A program made the translations under genes and the position numbers. A stretch of 38,232 nucleotides of DNA from Bacteroidales bacterium. GTDB lineage: Bacteria > Bacteroidota > Bacteroidia > Bacteroidales > P3. Location of the stretch: assembly GCA_017428115.1 (NCBI GenBank), contig JAFRRK010000068.1, positions 1 to 38,232 on the forward strand, read 5' to 3'. Positions 9,443-17,465 of this stretch are shown piece after piece. Within the stretch, counting starts at the first letter, position 1, and each line of letters begins with the position of its first letter. The notes beneath the pieces are model-generated. The model did not search any database. It had not been told where the DNA came from and was given only the letters and a program-made list of their open reading frames with translations.

Positions 9443-9498
9443 AATTGTTTGATTTTTACTTATTGTTTGTGATGTATTATTCTTTATGCATTTATATC

Positions 9499-9540
9499 GG
9501 GTTCTAGGTCATCATGCACGATTGGCCTAGAACCCTTTTT
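9499..9540. terminator. Hairpin with T-run in the gldK-gldL gap
   Basis: Arms GGGTTCTAGG (9499-9508) and CCTAGAACCC (9526-9535) form a perfect 10-base stem. TTTTT follows on the plus strand only, so as a classical terminator it would stop plus-strand (antisense) transcripts; in the operon's own minus-strand mRNA it would be a stem preceded by A5. It could act as an mRNA processing or stability element between gldK and gldL. Confidence 0.55.
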
Positions 9541-9548
9541 GATGTCTA

Positions 9549-10913
9549 TTAATAGACGTTAGAAGCGGTCTTCAGGTTGTCGCCCTTCACACGACCCAAG
9601 TAGGACTGTATGCAGCGGAAACCGATGTAGCACTTGCTGGTGTCCTGGAACTCGAATGTGCGGGTCTGAACCTGGATGTAGTATTTCTGGTCTTTCCAGC
9701 TACCACCGCGAACCACTTTGCGTTTCATCGCAATTGGGTCGCTCTCCTGAGCATTATAGTTGTAGTAGGGCGAGAGAGCGTTGGCAACGATATATGTGTT
9801 GTCGTCGAAAGCGTCGGCACACCATTCAGCCACATTGCCAGCCATGTCGTACAGACCGTAGTCGTTAGGAGCATAGTGACCCACAATCAGAGTGCGGACA
9901 CCGCCATCATCGTCGTAGGCACCGCGTAGAGGCTCGTAGTTGGCCAGGAAGCATCCGTTCGGGTTGCGCACATAGGGGCCTCCCCATGGATAGGTCTCAG
10001 CTGCGATGCCGCCGCGTGCTGCAAACTCCCATTCGGCCTCAGAGGGCAGACGGAAGTCGTTCATATGCTCATAGTTGATGCTGGCAAGATAGTCGTTGAG
10101 GAATTTGCTACGCCAGATGCAGAAGGCCTTGGCCTGCAGCCAGCTCACACCTACAACGGGATAGTTGTCGTAAGCCGCAGAGCAGAAATAGTTGCGGGTG
10201 AAGTCGTCGTTCATTGAGTAGCTGTAGTCATGTACCCAGCAGAGCGTGTCGGGGTATACATTGATTCTCTCCTTGTGAACGAAGGCTGTGCGGTTGTTCA
10301 GACCTCTCGGACGAGCGGTGTACATTGTGCCACGCTGTTCAGGTTTGTTCTGCGCACCCAGCTCTTTGCGTGAGGCATCGGCATAGTCAATCCAGTAATA
10401 CTCATAATTAAGCTTTGAGGCATCTACCTCGCGGCGGCCAAAATAGCGGTCTTTCTCAGCGATATAGAGGTCGTTGAGGGCTTCGCGTGTCTCGGGGTCG
10501 TTCCAGCGTATCTTGGTCTTGTAGTTGAGCATGGGGGGGTCAAGAGGCTCACCGTATTCGTTCTCTTCGATTTGATACCCATCAATGCCGCCGTCCGAAA
10601 GCATGCGGCGTGCGATAGAGTCGGTCACCCAATGGACAAACTGACGATACTCGTTATTGGTAACCTCGGTCTCATCCATGAAAAATGAGGCCACCTGCAT
10701 AGTGCGGGGCTGTTTGGTAACGCCATAGGTGTTGTTCTGCACGCCGGCACCCATACTGAAGTTGCCTTGGTTGATGAATACCATGCCTTTCAGGTCGATG
10801 TCTTCAAACTGGTTGCGGTTCAGCACACCAGTCAGTTCGCCATTCGAGGAATTCGAGGAGCAACCGACGCAGAGCGCCACTGTGGTTGCAAGCAAGAAAA
10901 ACAATTTTTTCAT
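9549..10913 (-). CDS. gldK: T9SS ring lipoprotein GldK/PorK
   Basis: A 454-residue lipoprotein: signal peptide with lipobox VALCVGC, acylated Cys at about residue 18. The body is a formylglycine-generating-enzyme-like (FGE-sulfatase) fold: GMVFINQGNFSMG near 44, DETEVTNNEYRQFVHW near 78, PVVGVSWLQAKAFCIWR near 250, FRLPSEAEWEFAARGG near 288, GLYDMAGNVAEWC near 350 and a C-terminal VVRGGSW...IGFRC block. Family knowledge: GldK/PorK forms outer-membrane-anchored periplasmic rings with GldN and is a structural homologue of FGE rather than a working enzyme. It starts 120 bases after the porP stop and is separated from gldL by 106 bases containing a hairpin. Confidence 0.94.
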   Translation of the reverse strand: MKKLFFLLATTVALCVGCSSNSSNGELTGVLNRNQFEDIDLKGMVFINQGNFSMGAGVQNNTYGVTKQPRTMQVASFFMDETEVTNNEYRQFVHWVTDSIARRMLSDGGIDGYQIEENEYGEPLDPPMLNYKTKIRWNDPETREALNDLYIAEKDRYFGRREVDASKLNYEYYWIDYADASRKELGAQNKPEQRGTMYTARPRGLNNRTAFVHKERINVYPDTLCWVHDYSYSMNDDFTRNYFCSAAYDNYPVVGVSWLQAKAFCIWRSKFLNDYLASINYEHMNDFRLPSEAEWEFAARGGIAAETYPWGGPYVRNPNGCFLANYEPLRGAYDDDGGVRTLIVGHYAPNDYGLYDMAGNVAEWCADAFDDNTYIVANALSPYYNYNAQESDPIAMKRKVVRGGSWKDQKYYIQVQTRTFEFQDTSKCYIGFRCIQSYLGRVKGDNLKTASNVY

Positions 10914-11033
10914 ATTATCTTTTTATTTGTTATTCGTAGATAAGATTTGCCTATTAATCTAATGTTTCTTATACGTTGTTTGCTTAGAAAAGTTTCTTTT
11001 TTAAATATTTTTACGTTTTCATCCTTTGATAGA

Positions 11034-12032
11034 CTACAGCAGATATATCGAGTTGCCGTATGAGGTTGGTGGCTTCGGCGGGACGTTGATCTTGAAGCAG
11101 AATCGCAGATACACCTCAAGGGTACCCATGCTTCGACCTGGCTTGAACCCACCTATGCGGCTAGTGGTAAAGTCATACGACAGTCCCACACGCAACTTCT
11201 TCCAGTTGACGCCTCCCAGTACGTAGATGGCGTCGTTCACCCTATAGCCCAAACCTCCCCAAAAAGCGTTGCGATAGTCAACAAGGCAGGTGAGGTCGGC
11301 TTGGAAATAGCTGAAGTTTGCTGTCTTCAGTAATGCAGAGGGTTTGATGCGGATTGAGGGAGCCATTGAGGGGGTATATTCGTATCCGCCCATGGCATAC
11401 ACTGTGCGGGCATTGGTAAACTGAATCTGGTCGCTATGGGCGCCCAGCAGGTTCTTGACAGAAAGCCCTAAATAATACTTTCCCGGCACCTGATAGTAGA
11501 TACCTACAGCACCATCAATGAGCATGGCACTCGCCTCTTGGTTTGATAGTGAAGGATCGTTCTGTTCATCTGGGCCGTGTAGGTCTCCAAAGTTAATCGA
11601 GCTGTTCAGCAGATCCACCTCAAAGCCAGCGGAAAGGTTACCCTCACCCCAGAACATACGGAATGCATAGTCAAGTGCCACTTCTACATTGTCGTGGTAT
11701 CCTATCTTGTCGGAAACAAGTGTAAAGCCCAGTCCCCCGTGGAGGAATTTGACGGGCATGTCAAAGGTGAAGAGAATGTCGGTCGGTGTAGAGCCTGGAT
11801 TGCTGCCACCAGTGGGATTGTTCAGTTTGAAGCCCATCCACTGGTTTCTATACATTGCTGTGGCGCATATCGAGCCAGAACTGCCAGCATAGCCGGGATT
11901 GTAGGACATCCTGTTGAACATGTATTGGGAAAACTGAGGCTCCTGTTGGGCCATGACAACACATGAAAATCCCAGTGCTATCACCAAAAGTGACAGTTTC
12001 TTGCTTAGTCTGATTCTCATGTGAGTACTCAT
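11034..12032 (-). CDS. porP: PorP/SprF family T9SS outer-membrane protein
   Basis: A 332-residue protein with a signal peptide (about residues 1-28, ending VVMAQ) and the family opening QEPQFSQYMFNRMSYNPGYAGS, then alternating beta-strands to the C-terminus as expected for a 14-strand outer-membrane barrel. Motifs such as YRNQWMGF, LGFTLVSDKIGYHDN and ...YRVNDAIYVLGGVNW are typical of the PorP/SprF family. Family knowledge: PorP links the GldK-N ring to the outer membrane, while SprF paralogues help specific substrates. Its place directly upstream of gldK makes PorP the better name. A second in-frame ATG at residue 5 (12020) is possible. The -7 element at 12123-12130 probably drives the whole operon. 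Confidence 0.9.
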   Translation of the reverse strand: MSTHMRIRLSKKLSLLVIALGFSCVVMAQQEPQFSQYMFNRMSYNPGYAGSSGSICATAMYRNQWMGFKLNNPTGGSNPGSTPTDILFTFDMPVKFLHGGLGFTLVSDKIGYHDNVEVALDYAFRMFWGEGNLSAGFEVDLLNSSINFGDLHGPDEQNDPSLSNQEASAMLIDGAVGIYYQVPGKYYLGLSVKNLLGAHSDQIQFTNARTVYAMGGYEYTPSMAPSIRIKPSALLKTANFSYFQADLTCLVDYRNAFWGGLGYRVNDAIYVLGGVNWKKLRVGLSYDFTTSRIGGFKPGRSMGTLEVYLRFCFKINVPPKPPTSYGNSIYLL

Positions 12033-12122
12033 TTTGGTATCATGTAACTATTTAAAAATCTTTAAAATATATGTACATCTGAACTGCTTTTCTATAGAAA
12101 AGACAAACCAGATTTTGACTTG

Positions 12123-12130
12123 CAAAGATA
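12123..12130 (-). promoter_or_regulatory. Putative -7 element for the porP-gldKLMN operon
   Basis: TATCTTTG on the minus strand matches TAnnTTTG, about 90 bases upstream of the porP start in the 200-base gap after the RlpA-like gene. No clear TTTG is seen 19-21 bases upstream, so the call rests on the -7 box and position. Confidence 0.45.
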
Positions 12131-12232
12131 ATAATAATTATTTACATGTGATGCTTTTTTTTCTTTTTTTACTTTTTCCACTCTATTTCGTCACTGTGGT
12201 CCACTTCTCATTCGCGAGGTTTGTTACTCTTT

Positions 12233-13126
12233 TCATGGTTCGTGGACAATCACATAGCTGTCTGGAAAGTCGTCAATAAGCATAGCTTGTGTGCGCACAG
12301 CGTGGCTGCGGGTTTCCTCTAGTACTAGAATGATTCTTACCTGCCTGTTTTGAAAGTTTCGGTCAAATACTACCTTGTTTTGCAGGTCAGGTGGAAGCCG
12401 TTTGCTCTCGCTGTTGGCTGCTTGCTGCGAGCCAACGGTGCAAAGCTCTATATCATAGAGTTTTCCTTTAGGCACGTGCTCGTCTACCACAACAGTGGGC
12501 GAGGGGGTGGGTTGTGTGTCTTCCTCCACTACTGGAGTCTTTTTCGGCTTCTCGGTGCTGCTAGATTTCGGCTTGGCCGGCTTTGCGGAACGTGGGTTGG
12601 CAGAGGCCAGTTGGCTTGTAGGTGCCGAATTGGAGTTGATGGGCCATGGTGAAATGCGGCGAGGTTTGCTACGGTCGCGATAGGCCATATACTCGGCCTC
12701 ACTCATTGCCAGCGTGTCCTGGTTGGCCCATAGGAAATAGCCCATATTGGGGTCTAGCGTTTTCACAATCACCTTCCCTGAGCCTTTGATGCCGATGGAG
12801 TGGACTGCCAGCTTGGTCATGTCCAGTATTCCCGACTTCGGACAGCGGTCGTTCACCCTTACCACTACATGCTGGTTGGTCACAGGGTAAGTGACCAGCA
12901 GGTAGGTACCCATTGGGATAGTCTTATGGGCAGCGGTGTATTGGTTTTGGCGAAAAATATCGCCACACGAGGTCTTCCGCCCCACGAACCTATCGGCATA
13001 ATAGGTGCCCAGCATGGTAATGCCGCCTTGTGTCGGCTCCGACACATCCTCCACGCTGTCTCTTTCGCCCTGTGTCCATGCCGTCATTGGCACCAATAAT
13101 ATTAATATGTATAAAATCTTTTTAAT
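12233..13126 (-). CDS. RlpA-like double-psi beta-barrel protein with SPOR-like C-terminus
   Basis: The frame encodes an RlpA-type domain (MLGTYYADRFVGRKTSCGD, then AAHKTIPMGTYLLVT and VVVRVNDRCP), a Pro/Ser/Lys-rich linker and a C-terminal SPOR-like stretch (YDIELCTVGS to YVIVHEP). RlpA proteins cleave or bind septal peptidoglycan in the periplasm. The frame opens after a stop at 13141. TTG 13096 and ATG 13087 are the first standard starts, but both cut through a good signal peptide: reading from ATT 13126 gives (M)KKILYILILLVPMTAWTQ. I therefore place the start at ATT 13126, with an alternative at ATT 13129. Either a rare AUU start or a single-base change from ATG explains this. The gene lies 30 bases after kdsC, probably in one operon. 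Confidence 0.72.
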   Translation of the reverse strand: MKKILYILILLVPMTAWTQGERDSVEDVSEPTQGGITMLGTYYADRFVGRKTSCGDIFRQNQYTAAHKTIPMGTYLLVTYPVTNQHVVVRVNDRCPKSGILDMTKLAVHSIGIKGSGKVIVKTLDPNMGYFLWANQDTLAMSEAEYMAYRDRSKPRRISPWPINSNSAPTSQLASANPRSAKPAKPKSSSTEKPKKTPVVEEDTQPTPSPTVVVDEHVPKGKLYDIELCTVGSQQAANSESKRLPPDLQNKVVFDRNFQNRQVRIILVLEETRSHAVRTQAMLIDDFPDSYVIVHEP

Positions 13127-13155
13127 AATATATGGGAATTAAGTTAATAATCATG

Positions 13156-13692
13156 CTACCATTTCAGTGCCTCATGCTGGCTGTCTTTCGGGTCAAACCA
13201 TTCTCCATGCAGCCGCAGCACCTGTTCTATTATGTCCCTCACGCAGCCCTTCCCGCCTTCGTAGGGCGACACATAGTCGCTTATCTCCTTTATCTCGATG
13301 GCTGCATCGGCGGGGCATGCTGCCACTCCGCAGTGTGTCATGATGCCGTAGTCGGGTATATCGTCGCCCATGCACACCACCTGCTTCTCCTCCAGGCCGT
13401 TTTCAGCGAGAAACTGGGTATATCGTTCCATCTTGTTGGCGCAGCCCGTATAGCATTGCTCCACTCCTAATGCTTTCATCCTATTGTTGATGCTCATCGA
13501 TGTGGCACCTGATATGAGGGCGATGGTATATCCCCGCTTCACGGCATATTGTATGGCAAAACCGTCCTTGATGTTGCCACAGCGCACAGTCTCACCGTCG
13601 CCGTACGTCCAAACATCTCCGTTGGTCATCACCCCGTCGAAGTCGAACACAAAAGCCCTTATGTCGTGTAGTTTCTCCTTGTAGTTGATCAT
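13156..13692 (-). CDS. kdsC: HAD-family phosphatase, KdsC-like (KDO-8-phosphate phosphatase)
   Basis: 178 residues from ATG 13692 (MINYKEKLHD), chosen because the family starts about ten residues before the first catalytic motif and the upstream gene ends at 13707. HAD motif I is FVFDFDGVMTNGD (Asp nucleophile and +2 Asp), motif II lies in TIALISGATS, and motif IV is CMGDDIPDYGIM. A small cap-less C0-type HAD of about 170-180 residues with DGV(M/L)T fits KdsC, which removes phosphate from 3-deoxy-D-manno-octulosonate 8-phosphate in lipid A-core synthesis and works as a tetramer in the cytoplasm. The KdsC role is inferred from family resemblance; related NeuA/CMP-sialate-type phosphatases are the main alternative. 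It lies between a deacetylase-like gene (14-base gap) and the RlpA gene. Confidence 0.83.
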   Translation of the reverse strand: MINYKEKLHDIRAFVFDFDGVMTNGDVWTYGDGETVRCGNIKDGFAIQYAVKRGYTIALISGATSMSINNRMKALGVEQCYTGCANKMERYTQFLAENGLEEKQVVCMGDDIPDYGIMTHCGVAACPADAAIEIKEISDYVSPYEGGKGCVRDIIEQVLRLHGEWFDPKDSQHEALKW

Positions 13693-13706
13693 CTTGTGAA
13701 TGTGTG

Positions 13707-15056
13707 TTATTGGTTTTCCCCTGCATATTGGAGCACCTCTTCGTACACCTTCCTCCAACCTTCCCATCCATAGTCCTCGCACAGGTTCTGGTTGTGGAAT
13801 ATGCAGCTGAATGTGCCTCCCAGTGAGCGAACCTCGTCAATTAGGGTGCGATACTGCTCAATGGCCTGTTCGGGTGCGAGGCCCATGTGCTTCTGAAAAG
13901 TGGTGTCCATCGCCATAAAGGGATGCAGCCGCAAGTCGTATTCTTGGTTGCTGTTCAAATCGAAAAAGGGAACTATCGAGCAAGTGCCACAGCGGAACCC
14001 CGGCTGTTCGGCATAGCCCATCGAATAGTCATGGGCAATGCCGTGGCGTACCAGATTGCGGTAGGCCCCAGGCAGCGAGAAGCGCAGGAAGTGGAACCTG
14101 TTTCGAACAATAGTGCGGTGCAATATGTCCGACAGCCGCTCTATCTCGCGCCCTAACCTTTCGGGCTCGTCAGCAGAATAGTATGAGCCGTGGACGCCTA
14201 TCTTGGCATAGTCGCCCAGGTGTTGCAATAGCTGGCGGAAGTCGTTGTTGTGGAACGAGGCCGGCTTGTCGTAAATGCCATAGTCACCAACCAGGGCAAA
14301 AAACAGCAGTTTGCTGTGCCGTGCCAATGAGCGGCTCTGCTCCAATATATAGTCAAAGGTGTCGAATGGGTCAGCCTCCTGCCTCTTTATCACATTGATG
14401 CGCCGTCTGACCTCCTGAGGGCTGTGGCGGTGAATGCCGTCGCGAAGTATTCCCAACGTGGTGCGGAACAGACCTTTGTGAAGGTAGCAATAGGCTGCGT
14501 CGATGTCGACGGTCTGTACAAAGGTGAAGTTGCGTGCTCCGAATACGGTGTCGGGATAGTAGTCTAGTATTAGTTTTTTCACCATCAACGCCCAGCGGTC
14601 GACTACGGCGGTCTGTAAAAAACCGTGACGGAACGCCACACTGTCTGTCACCATAAAGCGTCCATGCTCATCACGATGGTGCGGGAGGTATTCCTCATAG
14701 CGCGACAGCATGAAGAAGATGGCGGCGAAAGGGTCGAAAGGTAGTGTGGTTTGGCGGCCAAAAACGGGGAACAGCGTTGCCTGGCCTTCGTATTCGAAAT
14801 AGTGTGGATTTTGCTCCTCAATGGAGGTCTCAAATAGCAATTTCGTTGATTTTAGAAAGGGATATGGGGGCTGTTCGCTGCCGTCGGGGAAAGTGGTGAC
14901 GGGTTGTGGCGCATAGCAGAGCCGCGACCCCTCGTGACTATTGAAAACTTCGACATTTGTTGTGATGGCAAAGTCGGTCTTGAGAATGTCGCGCATGACC
15001 ACATTTATTGTGTAGCCTACCCGGTTGGTCAGTTTTGGCACATATATCAGCAGCAT
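13707..15056 (-). CDS. Polysaccharide deacetylase-like protein (DUF7033-type)
   Basis: A 449-residue soluble protein without a signal peptide. The C-terminal two thirds resemble a NodB/polysaccharide-deacetylase TIM-like barrel: TVDIDAAYCY near residue 187 (paired Asp), IGVHGSYYS near 290 (His and Ser), RNRFHFLRFSLPGAYRNL near 320 and a final CIFHNQNL with His. The N-terminal 150 residues (RVGYTINVVMRDIL..., PFDPFAAIFFMLSRYEEYL) match the extra domain found in Bacteroidetes members of this family. The substrate is unknown; it may act on cell-surface glycans. It starts the probable operon deacetylase-kdsC-rlpA-like, with a -7 element just upstream. Confidence 0.75.
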   Translation of the reverse strand: MLLIYVPKLTNRVGYTINVVMRDILKTDFAITTNVEVFNSHEGSRLCYAPQPVTTFPDGSEQPPYPFLKSTKLLFETSIEEQNPHYFEYEGQATLFPVFGRQTTLPFDPFAAIFFMLSRYEEYLPHHRDEHGRFMVTDSVAFRHGFLQTAVVDRWALMVKKLILDYYPDTVFGARNFTFVQTVDIDAAYCYLHKGLFRTTLGILRDGIHRHSPQEVRRRINVIKRQEADPFDTFDYILEQSRSLARHSKLLFFALVGDYGIYDKPASFHNNDFRQLLQHLGDYAKIGVHGSYYSADEPERLGREIERLSDILHRTIVRNRFHFLRFSLPGAYRNLVRHGIAHDYSMGYAEQPGFRCGTCSIVPFFDLNSNQEYDLRLHPFMAMDTTFQKHMGLAPEQAIEQYRTLIDEVRSLGGTFSCIFHNQNLCEDYGWEGWRKVYEEVLQYAGENQ

Positions 15057-15078
15057 ATTCTGTTGCTAAAATAAAATG

Positions 15079-15086
15079 CAAAAATA
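15079..15086 (-). promoter_or_regulatory. Putative -7 element upstream of the deacetylase-like gene
   Basis: TATTTTTG on the minus strand, 23 bases upstream of ATG 15056, matches TAnnTTTG. No convincing -33 TTTG at the right distance. Confidence 0.35.
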
Positions 15087-15099
15087 CAACTTTTTTTTG

Positions 15100-15509
15100 A
15101 CTTCTTGTATTTTATGACTTTTTAAGACCCTTCAGTGTAGCCTTGAAATGCCCGCCGACATATACGGTGGTTGGCCAGGACGACTCTCGCACTGGCCCTG
15201 TGACCTGATAGGGGGAACGGCCTTTTCTGCCTCCCAATGCCTCTCATTTTGGAGAATATCGCGTACGGCTACGCCCGTTGTCGTTCCATGGTTAAAACGA
15301 TGCAATGCTTCTAATCCGTCCTATCGAAAACCTCTTCGAGATTGTTCGCCGTTTCAATGACGGCAAACGAGCGGCAACGAAGCGGCAAACGAGCGGCGAA
15401 CGGACAAAGAAACAGTGGGTGTGGCCGGATTCTGAGGTTTGGGATGGGGGAATGGGGTATGTGGATTTGGAAAAGTGAGTTGGAATGTGCCTATTTGGCG
15501 TTGTGGTGG
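15100..15509. other. Gene-free stretch between LdcA-like and deacetylase-like genes
   Basis: About 400 bases with no supportable gene. Base composition is GC-richer than a normal Bacteroidales spacer from 15150 to 15410, which could reflect a decayed coding or mobile sequence, but no homology is recognisable. It contains the 11-bp tandem repeat at 15361-15404. Confidence 0.5.
15361..15404. repeat. 11-bp tandem repeat, four units
   Basis: Units CGGCAAACGAG, CGGCAACGAAG, CGGCAAACGAG and CGGCGAACGGA run head to tail for 44 bases. TTCGCCGTTT just upstream (15345-15354) is complementary to part of the unit. Confidence 0.7.
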
Positions 15510-16421
15510 TCAGAATGAGAGGGTGGAGTGGGAGGGGGAGACTTCAAGGGCTGCTGTTGCGCCGAGGATGAGGGCATGGTTGTCGGTGCCGTTGTGGCCG
15601 GCAGGATAGTTGAAGCAGACGGGGTAGGAGTATTCAGCCACAGCGTCGAGGATGATCTGTTCGGGCGAATGGCCAAAGGGGACGGTATTGTCGTGCATGT
15701 CGCTCATTTGTCCCACGACAAGGCCTGCCAGTTGTGAGAGGTGGCCGCAGCGTTTTAGGTTCATCATCATGCGGTCGATGTGGTAGAGGTATTCGTCTAG
15801 GTCTTCGATGAAGAGTATTTTGCCAATTGTGTCTAGATCTGAGTGTGAGCCGCAAAGGCTGTAGATGATGGAGAGGTTGCCCCCAACGAGAATGCCTTGT
15901 GCCGATCCTGTGCGGCTAAGGGGATGGGTGGGGAATGAGTGGGCGAGGGGTTCGCCGAAGAGGGCTCGGCGCATGGTGTCGATTGCGGGATAGAGGGTGG
16001 AGCAAGCGTCGGCAGGGATATTGATGGGCATTGTGGCGTGGAGGGTGGCGATGCCTAGGTGGCGCTGTATATGGCTGTGGAGGACGGTGATGTCGCTATA
16101 TCCGACAATCCATTTGGGGTGCTGTTGGAAAAGGGTGAAGTCGAGACGGTCAATGATGCGGACGGTGCCGTAGCCGCCACGTGCGCAGAAGATGGCGCGG
16201 ATTGAGGGATCGTCGAGTTGTTGTTGGAGCGTGAGGGCTCGGGTGGTGTCGGTGCCGGCAAACTGGTTGTCGGAGTCGAAAAGATGTGGCGGCAACACCA
16301 CTTCGAGCCGCCAGGAGCGGAAGAGGTTGCAGGCGGCAGCGATTTCCTGTTGCGATACCTTGCGGGCTGGTGCCACTATTGCCACACGGTCGCCAGAATG
16401 TAGGTAAGGTGGTCGTTTCAT
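15510..16421 (-). CDS. LD-carboxypeptidase (peptidase S66, LdcA-like)
   Basis: A 303-residue protein matching the S66 family in length and layout. The N-terminus has LHSGDRVAIVAPAR, followed by ARGGYGTVRIIDRLDF near 80-94. The catalytic triad is visible: Ser109 in VGYSD, Glu206 in FIEDLDE and His276 in YPAGH. Family knowledge: LdcA removes the terminal D-Ala from murein tetrapeptides in the cytoplasm during cell-wall recycling; some relatives cleave microcin or other amide-linked peptides. No signal peptide is seen, in line with a cytosolic enzyme. The gene is divergent from the DRTGG gene, sharing a 138-base spacer. Confidence 0.9.
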   Translation of the reverse strand: MKRPPYLHSGDRVAIVAPARKVSQQEIAAACNLFRSWRLEVVLPPHLFDSDNQFAGTDTTRALTLQQQLDDPSIRAIFCARGGYGTVRIIDRLDFTLFQQHPKWIVGYSDITVLHSHIQRHLGIATLHATMPINIPADACSTLYPAIDTMRRALFGEPLAHSFPTHPLSRTGSAQGILVGGNLSIIYSLCGSHSDLDTIGKILFIEDLDEYLYHIDRMMMNLKRCGHLSQLAGLVVGQMSDMHDNTVPFGHSPEQIILDAVAEYSYPVCFNYPAGHNGTDNHALILGATAALEVSPSHSTLSF

Positions 16422-16509
16422 GTGTGTAATAACGGCGGTGACTGAGGGTATATTGTGCGTAAAAAATGATTATTTTCCTTTTTTTAACTTTTAATTTGAT
16501 TTTTATTTG

Positions 16510-16517
16510 TATATTTG
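16510..16517 (+). promoter_or_regulatory. Putative -7 element for the DRTGG/HATPase/hydrogenase-like unit
   Basis: TATATTTG matches TAnnTTTG, 43 bases before ATG 16560. The nearest TTTG (16495-16498) is too close for a normal -33 element. Confidence 0.4.
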
Positions 16518-16559
16518 CAATCTCAATTCATCAATAAGAAACGTTAAAAAATTATAGTT

Positions 16560-16901
16560 ATGACACTACGAGAAATAGTAGAGAAACTCAATGCCACGGT
16601 GTATCTGGGCGAGCAGCGCCTAGACGAAGTGGTGACCAATGCGTTTGCCTCGGATTTGATGAGCGATGTGCTGACACTGAAGGAAACACCTATGCTGATA
16701 ACTGGGTTGTGCAACGTGCAGACCATACGCACCTGCGATATGGCCACGTTGGATATAGTGGTGTTTGTGCGCAATAAAAAGCCTACCGACGATATGATAG
16801 AGTTGGCAGAGGACAACGATATGGTGCTGATAGGCACCAGCTATTCGATGTTTAAGACCTGCGGACTGCTGTTTGACGCTGGTGTGGAGCCTTTGTATTG
16901 A
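16560..16901 (+). CDS. DRTGG domain protein
   Basis: A 113-residue protein consisting of one DRTGG-type domain: MTLREIVEKLNATVYLG at the N-terminus, DEVVTNAFASDLMSDVL near 22, LLITGLC-like strand near 46 and a final VLIGTSYSMFKTCGLLFDAG. DRTGG domains occur in phosphotransacetylases and next to CBS domains, and as stand-alone proteins beside hydrogenase-related genes in Firmicutes, Thermotogae and Bacteroidetes. They are thought to bind a regulatory ligand, but this is not established. It opens a three-gene unit with an anti-sigma-type ATPase (32 bases downstream) and a hydrogenase-like protein, so it may be the ligand-sensing part of a signalling module. Confidence 0.87.
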   Translation: MTLREIVEKLNATVYLGEQRLDEVVTNAFASDLMSDVLTLKETPMLITGLCNVQTIRTCDMATLDIVVFVRNKKPTDDMIELAEDNDMVLIGTSYSMFKTCGLLFDAGVEPLY

Positions 16902-16933
16902 AACGATTATTAATGATTAAGAATTAACAAGTG

Positions 16934-17347
16934 ATGCATCAAGAATATACTGTTGTAGAGGGGGATTTTGTGAATGCCGGCACAGCTTCGAGCTCGGTGA
17001 AGAAGACTTTGAAGCAGCTGGGTGTGAATCCCCAGATAATTAAGAGGGTGGTGGTGGCCTTGTATGAGGCCGAGGTGAATGCCATTGCCCATGCCTATGG
17101 TGGGAAAGTGCTGGTGGATATTGAGGCTGACAAGATAAACATGGTGGTGGCGGACAAGGGCCCGGGCATTCCCGATATTGCGTTGGCTATGCAGGAGGGC
17201 TACTCTACCGCACGCCCCGAGGTGCGCGACATGGGCTTTGGAGCGGGCATGGGCCTGCCCAACATGCAGAAGAATGTGGACAAGCTGAATGTCACTTCGG
17301 AAGTGGGCGTGGGCACTACCGTGGAGATGGAGGTGAACTTTGTGTGA
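16934..17347 (+). CDS. HATPase_c (anti-sigma factor / RsbW-type) protein
   Basis: 137 residues from ATG 16934; GTG 16931 one codon upstream is possible. A single GHKL ATPase domain: N-box EAEVNAIAHAYGG near 50, G1 box VVADKGPGIPDI near 78 and G2 box GFGAGMGLPNM near 104. There is no histidine phospho-acceptor domain, so it resembles the serine-kinase/anti-sigma group (RsbW, SpoIIAB) rather than a normal sensor kinase. The partner sigma factor or STAS protein is not in the window. Its place between the DRTGG gene and the iron-sulfur hydrogenase-like gene recurs in anaerobes and suggests a shared signalling role. Confidence 0.88.
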   Translation: MHQEYTVVEGDFVNAGTASSSVKKTLKQLGVNPQIIKRVVVALYEAEVNAIAHAYGGKVLVDIEADKINMVVADKGPGIPDIALAMQEGYSTARPEVRDMGFGAGMGLPNMQKNVDKLNVTSEVGVGTTVEMEVNFV

Positions 17348-17465
17348 TGGGTTGGGGCTTGTAATGGGTTGATGTCCTATTGGCCGAGGCTTCAGTTAAT
17401 AGGGTTGCCAAGGCAAACCATCTTAGGGGAATATATTATAGTATTAACATAAAACACATGGAAGC

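Noticed and set aside
13693-13782. Longer start of the KdsC-like protein
   Set aside because: It would overlap the deacetylase gene and add 30 residues not seen in KdsC proteins.
15148-15360. 70-codon plus-strand frame in the 15057-15509 gap
   Set aside because: No ribosome site, family or signal recognisable; composition alone is not enough.
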